Shown here: positions 29,139 to 37,004 of the stretch, piece by piece
Numbering within the stretch: position 1 is the stretch's first letter
How the letters are laid out: the number at the start of each line of letters is the position of its first letter
NCBI RefSeq assembly: GCF_025628885.1
Contig: NZ_JAOTIF010000010.1
Location: forward strand, 1 to 64,000
Origin: Paraflavisolibacter caeni
GTDB lineage: Bacteria > Bacteroidota > Bacteroidia > Chitinophagales > Chitinophagaceae
Length of the DNA stretch: 64,000 nucleotides
Direction: 5' to 3'
The notes under the pieces: generated by a model
What the model was told of the DNA's origin: nothing
Seen by the model: only the letters and a program-made list of their open reading frames with translations
The model's database searches: none
Made by a program: the position numbers and the translations under genes

Positions 29139-30092
29139 ATGAAAGCCTTTCTTCCAATTCTTACCATTATCATTTCATCCAAAATATTAGCACAAAAAGA
29201 TCCTTTACCCTCAAGTGTTGTTGATTGGGAGGGCACACAAACTACAGATACACAAGTTAAGGATACTAGCAGCATTATTGCAGATGGTGCTACATTGAAG
29301 TTAGTATCCAATCAATTCAAGTTTACTGAAGGTCCAGCAATAGATAAACAAGGCAATGTATTTTTCACAGACCAACCTAATGATAAGATCTGGAAGTATG
29401 ATACCGAGGGTAAGCTTTCTGTCTTCCTGGATAAAACAGGGCGCTCCAATGGATTGTATTTTGATCATAAAGGAAATTTACTGGCTTGTGCGGATGCACA
29501 AAATGAACTTTGGAGCATTAGTCCGAAAAAAAAGATCAAAGTTTTATTAAAAGATTATAAAGGGAAGAAATTAAATGGTCCCAATGATCTATGGGCAGAC
29601 TCAAAAGGAGGAATTTATATTACAGATCCCTATTACCAACGCTCTTATTGGACAAGGAAAGAACCTGAAATTATCGAACAAAGAGTCTATTATCTACCGA
29701 AAGGAAGAAAGGAATTAGTTATCGTTGCTGAAGACTTAAAACAGCCAAATGGCATTGTAGGCACGCCTGATGGTAAGTACCTGTATGTTGCTGACATCGG
29801 CGATAATAAAACCTACCGGTATACGATCAATCCCGATGGAACATTAAAAGACCGCCAGTTATTTGTAGAGCAAGGCTCTGATGGAATCACACTGGACAAT
29901 AAAGGCAACCTATACATCACGGGTCATGGCGTTACAGTTTATAATTCAGAAGGGAAAAAGATAGAGCAAATACCTGTGCCTGTAAACTGGACGGCAAATG
30001 TCTCTTTTTATGGTAAGGAAAGAAACAAGCTTTTCATCACTGCATCGGAATCGGTTTTTGTTTTGGATATGAAAGTAAGCGGAGTGGAATGA
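29139..30092 (+). CDS. Exported SMP-30/gluconolactonase family lactonase
   Basis: A 317-residue six-bladed propeller of the SMP-30/gluconolactonase family. The frame is open from 29061, overlapping the previous gene, but the ATG at 29139 begins a proper signal peptide (ISSKILAQ) and is chosen. The metal and substrate residues line up with SMP-30 spacing: Glu64 (FTEGPA), Asn149 (NGPNDLW), Asn204 (QPNGIVG) and Asp248 (GSDGITLD). It would open aldonolactones or uronolactones, such as xylonolactone, to free acids in the periplasm. It is the last gene of the plus-strand xylan run and faces the HAD gene with only one base between the stop codons. A partner dehydrogenase could be one of the exported Gfo/Idh proteins. 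Confidence 0.88.
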   Translation: MKAFLPILTIIISSKILAQKDPLPSSVVDWEGTQTTDTQVKDTSSIIADGATLKLVSNQFKFTEGPAIDKQGNVFFTDQPNDKIWKYDTEGKLSVFLDKTGRSNGLYFDHKGNLLACADAQNELWSISPKKKIKVLLKDYKGKKLNGPNDLWADSKGGIYITDPYYQRSYWTRKEPEIIEQRVYYLPKGRKELVIVAEDLKQPNGIVGTPDGKYLYVADIGDNKTYRYTINPDGTLKDRQLFVEQGSDGITLDNKGNLYITGHGVTVYNSEGKKIEQIPVPVNWTANVSFYGKERNKLFITASESVFVLDMKVSGVE

Positions 30093-30093
30093 A

Positions 30094-30765
30094 TTACCAG
30101 TTATTGAGCTTTTCAAAATGTTGTTCAGTAAAGTGCAATAGTGAGGGCAATTTCAGATCAGCAAGTGCATAGCGCTTGTCTTGTTGGTTATGTGCTTCAG
30201 GTACGGCCACCACTTTCATCCGTGCTGCTTTTGCTGCCACCATTCCGTTTATAGAATCCTCAAATGCAAGGCAATGAACCGGATTCGTTTTTAACGCTTT
30301 AGCACACGAAAGGTAAACCGCAGGGTGTGGCTTACCATATGGCTCAAACTCGGCTGAATAAACTTGCTGGAAGTAAGATTTAATATCTAGATGACTCAAT
30401 ACACAATCGATCAAATTTTTAGGGGAAGATGAAGCCAAACCTAATTTCAGGTCCTTTGCCCTGAAAAAGTCCAATATATAGTGCAATCCTTCCATTGCCG
30501 ATCCTTCCGAAACAATTTTATCAGTTACCGTATTGATGATCTCTTCACAAACATCGTCTGTACTTTTGGCTGAATCCCATTTAAAATAGTTCTGCCAGTA
30601 ATTAACTACTTCCCTTGTCCGCAATCCCCTGGTTTGAGCTGCCAATTCTGAGGACATATCAATACCAAGGGTGGCAAAAACTTCCTGCATAGAGACATCC
30701 CACAAGGGTTCAGAATCGATCAATAACCCATCCATATCAAATATTACTGCATCAATCATATGCAA
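30094..30765 (-). CDS. hxpB: HAD-family sugar phosphatase, HxpB-like
   Basis: A 223-residue haloacid-dehalogenase hydrolase of the beta-phosphoglucomutase-like subgroup. The nucleophile motif is FDMDGLLIDSEPLWD (Asp10, Asp12 from the 30765 start), followed by LGLASSSPKNLI and CLAFEDSINGMVAAKAARMKVVAVP, close to the enterobacterial 2-deoxyglucose-6-phosphatase/hexitol phosphatase YniC/HxpB. It acts in the cytoplasm on small sugar or polyol phosphates. ATGs at 30765 and 30759 are both possible starts. It is the last gene of the glpD-glpK-glpF block, 73 bp after glpF, so a role with polyol phosphates fits, but this is inferred from context. Confidence 0.88.
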   Translation of the reverse strand: MHMIDAVIFDMDGLLIDSEPLWDVSMQEVFATLGIDMSSELAAQTRGLRTREVVNYWQNYFKWDSAKSTDDVCEEIINTVTDKIVSEGSAMEGLHYILDFFRAKDLKLGLASSSPKNLIDCVLSHLDIKSYFQQVYSAEFEPYGKPHPAVYLSCAKALKTNPVHCLAFEDSINGMVAAKAARMKVVAVPEAHNQQDKRYALADLKLPSLLHFTEQHFEKLNNW

Positions 30766-30838
30766 CTTTGTTTTTAAAGCTGCAAAAATACAGGGTAAAC
30801 GATGAATGGTAAGCCCGAATATACAATGGCTACATTTC

Positions 30839-31570
30839 TTAGCCTTTCAATAACAGATATAACATTGCCGCCAAAACTCCACCTATAAAGGGACCCAAAA
30901 CAGGTACCCAGGCATATTTCCAGTTGGAGCTTCCCTTTTCTTTGATGGGTAAAAAAGCATGGGCAATCCTGGGACCTAAGTCCCGGGCAGGGTTGATGGC
31001 ATAGCCCGTTGTCCCCCCTAATGAAATCCCAATTGCCCAAACTAAAAACGCAACCGGAAGAGCTCCTAAAGATCCCAGGCCTACTGGAGTTTTGTCTTCA
31101 CCCATTTCAGCGCCGGTAAAATAAAAGATCACAAATATCAAGACGAAGGTTCCTACGATTTCACTTAATAAATTAAAAATGCGATTCTTTATGGCCGGCC
31201 CTGTGCTAAATACGGACAATTGCGCATCGGGATCACTGGTAGTATTAAAATGATCCCGATAAACAGCCCACATCAATAAGGCTCCAATAAAAGCGCCAAT
31301 TAATTGAGCAATAATATAAAGCAACACCTTGCTCCAGGCAAACTTCCCTGCGATTGCCAATGCAAGGGTTACTGCAGGATTTAAATGAGCGCCACTATAA
31401 GGAGCGGCAATCACTACGCCGACAAATACAGCCAGGGCCCAGCCCGTTGTAATGACCATCCAACCTCCACTGTTACCTTTCGTTCCTTTCAACACCACGT
31501 TAGCAACAGCCCCGTTACCTAATAAAATAAGTAGCATTGTTCCAATGAGTTCTGCAGAAAATTCACTCAT
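30839..31570 (-). CDS. glpF: Glycerol uptake facilitator (aquaglyceroporin) GlpF
   Basis: A 243-residue MIP-family channel with six membrane segments and the two pore half-helices: NPA at 64-66 (GAHLNPAVTLA) and NPARD at 193-197 (GYAINPARDLGPR). Asp after NPAR is the mark of glycerol-conducting members. It lets glycerol diffuse into the cell, where GlpK, encoded 12 bp upstream on the same strand, traps it as glycerol 3-phosphate. Confidence 0.95.
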   Translation of the reverse strand: MSEFSAELIGTMLLILLGNGAVANVVLKGTKGNSGGWMVITTGWALAVFVGVVIAAPYSGAHLNPAVTLALAIAGKFAWSKVLLYIIAQLIGAFIGALLMWAVYRDHFNTTSDPDAQLSVFSTGPAIKNRIFNLLSEIVGTFVLIFVIFYFTGAEMGEDKTPVGLGSLGALPVAFLVWAIGISLGGTTGYAINPARDLGPRIAHAFLPIKEKGSSNWKYAWVPVLGPFIGGVLAAMLYLLLKG

Positions 31571-31582
31571 AACTGAAATTTT

Positions 31583-33079
31583 TTATGGATTAAAGTCTGC
31601 CCATGCCTTCGCTGCAAATATGGCTCTTTGCCAACCTTTGAGTAAAGCATGGTTATTACCTGAGGCAGGTTCAAAATTCTGGTCCAGTTTCCAATGTTCT
31701 TTTATTTCACCGATATCCTTCCAGAAACCAATTGCCAGGCCAGCTAAATAAGCGGCTCCCATAGCTGTTGTTTCTGTGATCCGGGGCCGTACCACTTTGG
31801 TGCCCAGCATGTCTGCCTGCAACTGCATCAGTAAGTTGTTACTGGTAGCACCACCATCTACTCTTAATTCCTTAATAGATACGTTCGAGTCGCTTTCCAT
31901 AGCTTTTAATACATCAACAGTCTGATATGCAATACTCTCCAGTGCAGCCCGTGCAATATGTGCTGAAGTGGTGCCCCTTGTCATACCTACCAGGGTACCT
32001 CTTGCATGGCCATTCCAATAGGGAGCGCCCAAACCGGCAAAAGCAGGAACGAGATAAACACCGCCATTATCATTCACTTTCCTGGCTAAGTCTTCAATTT
32101 CGGATGATGAAGAAATGATGCCTAAACCATCACGCAGCCATTGTACTACCGCACCAGCAATAAAGATGCTTCCTTCCAGTGCGTAATTCACCTTCTCCCC
32201 TATTTTCCAGGCAATTGTAGTTACCAGGTTATTTTTTGAAAGAATAGGTCTTTCGCCTATATTCATCAACATAAAGCAGCCAGTACCATAAGTATTCTTC
32301 ACCATTCCCACATCGATACACATCTGTCCAAACAGTGCAGCCTGCTGGTCCCCAGCAATACCAGCAATTGGTATTTTACTTGCCAGAAGCCGCCCTGCAG
32401 TTTCTCCATAAACTTCACTGGATGAACGGACTTCGGGGAGTATATTTTTAGGAATGTCGAAGAGCTGCAAGAGTTCGTCATCCCAAGTAAGGGTATGGAT
32501 GTTAAATAGAAGTGTCCTGGATGCGTTCGTGACATCCGTGATATGTACCTTTCCCCCGGTAAGATTCCAAACCAGCCATGAATCAATAGTACCGAAAAGT
32601 AAACGGCCTTCAGCCGCCATCTGCCGGGCATCTTTCGTGTGATCCAGAATCCACTTGATTTTAGTTGCGGAGAAATAAGCATCTACAATTAGTCCTGTCC
32701 GCTCCTGGATAAATTGTCCTTGTGTTACTTTCAACTGATCGCAATAATCGGCGGTACGACGATCCTGCCATACAATTGCATTTCCTAATGGTCTGCCCGT
32801 TTCCTTATCCCAAATTACAGTGGTTTCTCTTTGATTGGTAATACCAATGGCTGCAATATCTTTCGCAGTAATGCCTGCTTTAAAGATGGCCTCTGTAAGC
32901 ACACCAGCCTGGGTAGACCATATTTCAGAAGCATCGTGTTCTACCCAACCGGGTTGAGGATAAATCTGTGCAAACTCTTTTTGTGCAAGCGCCACTATAT
33001 TTCCCTGCTGATTAAAGACAATGGCCCGGGAGGAGGTGGTACCCTGGTCAAGCGCTAAGATGTAATTGGGCAAACTCAT
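31583..33079 (-). CDS. glpK: Glycerol kinase GlpK
   Basis: A 498-residue FGGY kinase with the glycerol kinase start ([19 protein letters not shown]), [17 protein letters not shown], the substrate-site [25 protein letters not shown] and the C-terminal signature with [22 protein letters not shown]. It phosphorylates glycerol with ATP in the cytoplasm. The length matches the family (about 500). Its first 32 bp overlap the end of glpD in another frame, so the two are translationally coupled. Confidence 0.97.
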   Translation of the reverse strand: MSLPNYILALDQGTTSSRAIVFNQQGNIVALAQKEFAQIYPQPGWVEHDASEIWSTQAGVLTEAIFKAGITAKDIAAIGITNQRETTVIWDKETGRPLGNAIVWQDRRTADYCDQLKVTQGQFIQERTGLIVDAYFSATKIKWILDHTKDARQMAAEGRLLFGTIDSWLVWNLTGGKVHITDVTNASRTLLFNIHTLTWDDELLQLFDIPKNILPEVRSSSEVYGETAGRLLASKIPIAGIAGDQQAALFGQMCIDVGMVKNTYGTGCFMLMNIGERPILSKNNLVTTIAWKIGEKVNYALEGSIFIAGAVVQWLRDGLGIISSSSEIEDLARKVNDNGGVYLVPAFAGLGAPYWNGHARGTLVGMTRGTTSAHIARAALESIAYQTVDVLKAMESDSNVSIKELRVDGGATSNNLLMQLQADMLGTKVVRPRITETTAMGAAYLAGLAIGFWKDIGEIKEHWKLDQNFEPASGNNHALLKGWQRAIFAAKAWADFNP

Positions 33080-34658
33080 TCGTTAGATTATTATTTGGAA
33101 ATAAATACTGTTTTGCCAATCTGGTAAAGTTTTCCACCTGGCTACTTTCCCAATCTTTGTCATATTGAAGTTCTTTTGCCATTATTTTGGCCACTCCAGC
33201 GGCAGCCTTCATTGCGGCCGAGGCATCCAAAAATAAGATCCGGAGCCTACGTGCTAAAACATCTTCCACTGTTCTTGCCATTTCATTTCTGACCGCCCAA
33301 ACCACTTCGGCTTCGGTATATGGCAATGAATTAACCAATGTATTGTTTAAAGCTGGATTTTTCCCAGTCAATTCTTTGATTTGCTCTGCATCACTGCCAT
33401 AGACACCTAAATGACTTTCGCATAATGAAGTAGTAAATCCATGTATTTGCACACCTTTTGTTCGACAAGCGACAGGTACTAAGTTCCCTGTTATGATAGC
33501 CATATCAACTGTCTCCTCCGCCATTTTCCTGTAGGTGGTCCACTTACCTCCGGTAATGGTTATTAGTCCGGAATCACTGACAAAAAGCTTATGATCTCTA
33601 GAAATCTCTTTTGTATTGTTTTTGCCATTCTGCGCTGCCAAGGGACGAAGACCTGCAAAAACGCTCAAAACGTCCTTTCTTTCAGGAGAGCGGGATAAAT
33701 ACTTTTGCATTGTGTCTAGAATAAAACCGATCTCTTGTTCGAGGGCAATTGGCTCTAATAAAGTTTCATTTATAGGAGTATCAGTAGTACCAACCAACAT
33801 ATGGTCATGCCAAGGCACAGCAAAGAGCACCCTGCCGTCAGCTGTTTTTGGTATGAGTAAAGCGGTATCTGTGTTTAAAAAAGATCTTTGCAACACTAAA
33901 TGCACGCCCTGGCTTGGCCTTACTAATGGTTTACTTTCCGGGTGATCCATTGTAAGAATATCATCAACAAATACCCCAGTTGCATTTATCACTACTTTCG
34001 CCTGCAATTGATATTCTTTATCTGATTCCTGGTCAATAGCTATGACTCCACAGACCTTTTGATCCGTTTTCAGTAAACCAGTAACCTTGAAATAGTTAAG
34101 GATAACACCTCCTTTTTCAGCGCAGGTTTGTGCAAGGTTTAAGGCCATTCTTGCATCATCGAATTGCGCATCAAAGTATTTTATGCCTCCAACAAGTCCA
34201 GAGCTCTTAATAGCTGGCAAATGTTGCAAGACTTCGCGCTTTGTTACAAATTTGGAACTTCCCAAACTATATGAGCCAGCCAGCCAATCATAGATCTTTA
34301 GACCTGTAAAATATTGGAAAACAGAAAACCAGTTATAGCAAGGAATAACAAAAGCCTGTTTTTTCACCAGGTGAGGCGCATTCCTTAGCAACAATCCTCT
34401 TTCCTGTACGGCATCATGAACCAATGGAACATTGCCTTGTGCGAGATAACGGACACCACCATGGATCAATTTCGTACTACGACTGGAGGTTGCTTTAGCA
34501 AAATCAGATTGTTCCAGCAAGACCACTGAATAACCGCGGCATGCGGCATCGAGTGCAATTCCCAAACCAGTAGCCCCACCGCCAATTACAATCAAATCCC
34601 ATTCCCTGGGGATTTTGATCTGATCAATCATCTGGTCACGGTTAAAGGTATTCATCAA
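33048..34658 (-). CDS. glpD: Glycerol-3-phosphate dehydrogenase GlpD (FAD-dependent)
   Basis: A 536-residue FAD enzyme of the GlpD type. The FAD-binding site is [22 protein letters not shown] near the N-terminus, followed by [28 protein letters not shown] and [18 protein letters not shown], with the GlpD C-terminal domain ([19 protein letters not shown]). It oxidises glycerol 3-phosphate to dihydroxyacetone phosphate at the inner membrane and passes electrons to quinone. It is the first gene of the glpD-glpK-glpF-hxpB block and overlaps glpK by 32 bp. Two adjacent ATGs begin the frame. No dedicated glycerol regulator is encoded beside it. Confidence 0.96.
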   Translation of the reverse strand: MMNTFNRDQMIDQIKIPREWDLIVIGGGATGLGIALDAACRGYSVVLLEQSDFAKATSSRSTKLIHGGVRYLAQGNVPLVHDAVQERGLLLRNAPHLVKKQAFVIPCYNWFSVFQYFTGLKIYDWLAGSYSLGSSKFVTKREVLQHLPAIKSSGLVGGIKYFDAQFDDARMALNLAQTCAEKGGVILNYFKVTGLLKTDQKVCGVIAIDQESDKEYQLQAKVVINATGVFVDDILTMDHPESKPLVRPSQGVHLVLQRSFLNTDTALLIPKTADGRVLFAVPWHDHMLVGTTDTPINETLLEPIALEQEIGFILDTMQKYLSRSPERKDVLSVFAGLRPLAAQNGKNNTKEISRDHKLFVSDSGLITITGGKWTTYRKMAEETVDMAIITGNLVPVACRTKGVQIHGFTTSLCESHLGVYGSDAEQIKELTGKNPALNNTLVNSLPYTEAEVVWAVRNEMARTVEDVLARRLRILFLDASAAMKAAAGVAKIMAKELQYDKDWESSQVENFTRLAKQYLFPNNNLTNEFAQLHLSA

Positions 34659-34713
34659 ACCGGGTTTGGGATTACTTAATTATAGTTTCAACAAGAAGTT
34701 TCTATAAATTTAA

Positions 34714-36945
34714 CTAAAACGTTTTGCTATCCGTTACAGGTAACTCATAAAAATTATATTCCATCAATTGCCCAACCTTAATGTAACGTCTGCTCATTTT
34801 GCTGCCTTGTGCACCTTCTGCATGGAAAGATGTTTTTAATAAATATCCACCGGGCACTTCTGGCAATTTGAATGCATAAGGAATAGTCATTCTATCTGAA
34901 GCTGGTAGAGCTATTTGCAAACTATCATTAAAAACTGCCTGTCCTTTGGAATTGATCAACTGGATGTTCAATTTTCCGTGTACTTCATTTTGAAGATCAT
35001 TCAAGCCAACTAACGTAAAATGGAGATCTTCTCCGGGAATATGTGACTTGACATCTTTAACATACCGCTCGTCTTCAAGGTTAATAAATACATTCACTGG
35101 TGCAAAACAATCCTTGAACCAGTAAAGGACAGGGCTGGGTTGCAAATCTTTGACATCACCAATAAACCAGTCTCCTGTATAGCCATAATTATTTGTAAGG
35201 TAGCAAAAAGCCAATACCCCTGCAAAATTCCTGTTACTTCTTAGCCATTCTGTTTCCAGTTGAAGCCAATAGGCTTGTAAGGCAAATCTTTGTTCTGTAG
35301 TTGAGTTCTTGCCTAAATAATGCTCATACATCCCCACGGTCAGTTTGCTGGGCTGTCCATTCCGCCACAGCCAGATCCATCCGTATTCATTCACTAATTG
35401 TGCAGACGAGGCTTCCTCTGATTGCTTAATAATATCGGGTTTGTAACTCAGATCACCTAATGGATATTTCGGTGGGTTAGCATCTGCCGAGAAGTTAACT
35501 CCTTCATAAGGATGAGGTTCATCCATGTCGTCATTGTGCATGGAAGTTGAAGTCATATAGCCTGCATCCCATATTCTAGTAGGATCCAATTGCTTCAACT
35601 CAGGGATAAGAACATTACCAATGTAGTTGTCCCAGTTTTCATTAATTCCATCCCAAATTGCGATACTGGGATGGGAACCATCAGACCATACCCAATTGGT
35701 ATATTCTTTTTTGATCTGTTCATCCCAGCCATGATTTTGCCAGTAGAGCCATTCATTTTGAAATAATAAACCATATTCATCAGCAAGATCATACCAAAAG
35801 CCTGGAGCAATACCCACACATATACGCATTGCATTCCAATCCAATTTCTTAGGAATTTCTATAAGCATCTTTTTTACCCAGGTTGTATCCCACGCCAAGT
35901 TGCTGCAATCTGGATCTTCAAAGAACCTTTGTAGTGTAATATTAGAACCACGCAACAAGTATTTATTTCCATTCAGGTAAAAGAATTTTCCACGCCTTTC
36001 AAAGTCCCGCATGCCAAACTTCTTTTCTATTCTATCGGATAATGAGCCTTTGTAATAAACAGAAATCTCTGCTACATATAAGAAAGGGTCTTCGGGTGAC
36101 CATGGATGAACATTTCTTATAGGAATATTTAGCGTTAATTCATTATTCCGATCTCTAATTGATACGAATGGTAACTCTTGTCCGGCTACAAGTTTCCTTG
36201 TTCTGTTTTCGTAAATTTTTACTGCTACCACAGATGAATCCTGCATGGTTTCACCATAAAACACTTGTGCATGGTTTAAATTCCAAAGAAGCAGTTTAGC
36301 AGTTACTTTTGATTCTTTCAGGCTTGGTAGAAGGAGCGCTCTATTTACTTTTATTTTATTGGTAAAAGAAATTATGACATCATCCCAAATTCCAGGCAGG
36401 TAATGTTCCTTTTCTTTATCAGTGCCACCAGCAGCCTGACTAGGCAGCCAATACCTGTCACCTACCTTGATCAGGATTTCATTTTCTGCGCCAAATTTCA
36501 GGGCCCGTGTAATAGCAATATCAATAGGTGTATAACACTCTATTGAACTCCCTAAATCAATACCATTCACAAAGACCTGGGTTACATACTGGCTCTTTTT
36601 GATGGTGAGCACTACTTCCAATCCTTTTACATCAGCAGGTATAATAACTTTTTTTCTATACCAATTATACCTCGGAACATAATCTATCTCATAAACACTA
36701 TGTTCCATTTTAGCATTTACCTGCTCCGGCCTTTTAAAGAATTTGTGATATTCTTCTACTTTAGGATTGGCCAAATGGATAAGTCCTGGTACAGGAATTT
36801 TCCTTGAAAAACGTGAGGGTGGAAATGCTGATTTGGTTTGCTCAAATTCCCAGGTTCCATTCAATAATATGGGCTTATTCCTATTTTGAGGAAAAGCGCA
36901 GACAGCGATAATAAAAAAGGACAATCCAAGCAGCAATCGATACAT
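34714..36945 (-). CDS. GH2 glycoside hydrolase (exported, specificity unknown)
   Basis: A 743-residue exported protein (signal peptide to about residue 20, CAFPQ) with the GH2 order: sugar-binding jelly roll (LNGTWEFEQ, YNWYRKKVIIP, VFVNGIDLGS), immunoglobulin-like domain, and TIM barrel (GKFFYLNGNKYLLRGSNI). The likely acid/base is Glu436 in DGINENWDN and the likely nucleophile Glu520 in LVNEYGWIW. GH2 includes galactosidases, glucuronidases, mannosidases and arabinosidases, and the active-site wording is not typical of LacZ or UidA, so I leave the substrate open. It lies 59 bp downstream of a GH67-like gene on the same strand and is probably co-transcribed with it. Confidence 0.87.
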   Translation of the reverse strand: MYRLLLGLSFFIIAVCAFPQNRNKPILLNGTWEFEQTKSAFPPSRFSRKIPVPGLIHLANPKVEEYHKFFKRPEQVNAKMEHSVYEIDYVPRYNWYRKKVIIPADVKGLEVVLTIKKSQYVTQVFVNGIDLGSSIECYTPIDIAITRALKFGAENEILIKVGDRYWLPSQAAGGTDKEKEHYLPGIWDDVIISFTNKIKVNRALLLPSLKESKVTAKLLLWNLNHAQVFYGETMQDSSVVAVKIYENRTRKLVAGQELPFVSIRDRNNELTLNIPIRNVHPWSPEDPFLYVAEISVYYKGSLSDRIEKKFGMRDFERRGKFFYLNGNKYLLRGSNITLQRFFEDPDCSNLAWDTTWVKKMLIEIPKKLDWNAMRICVGIAPGFWYDLADEYGLLFQNEWLYWQNHGWDEQIKKEYTNWVWSDGSHPSIAIWDGINENWDNYIGNVLIPELKQLDPTRIWDAGYMTSTSMHNDDMDEPHPYEGVNFSADANPPKYPLGDLSYKPDIIKQSEEASSAQLVNEYGWIWLWRNGQPSKLTVGMYEHYLGKNSTTEQRFALQAYWLQLETEWLRSNRNFAGVLAFCYLTNNYGYTGDWFIGDVKDLQPSPVLYWFKDCFAPVNVFINLEDERYVKDVKSHIPGEDLHFTLVGLNDLQNEVHGKLNIQLINSKGQAVFNDSLQIALPASDRMTIPYAFKLPEVPGGYLLKTSFHAEGAQGSKMSRRYIKVGQLMEYNFYELPVTDSKTF

Positions 36946-37004
36946 GGGAAGTAGTTATGATCAAAGCAAACTGCTTTGCATAACTAATGTAATATTATTT
37001 ATGG

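Noticed and set aside
30088-30098. Terminator between the convergent lactonase and HAD genes
   Set aside because: There is a single base between the stop codons and no hairpin with T-run there; transcripts probably overlap.
36962-36978. Short palindrome CAAAGCA-AAC-TGCTTTG between the GH67-like and GH2 genes
   Set aside because: Only 7 bp arms, no T-run and no second copy; too weak to call a terminator or operator.
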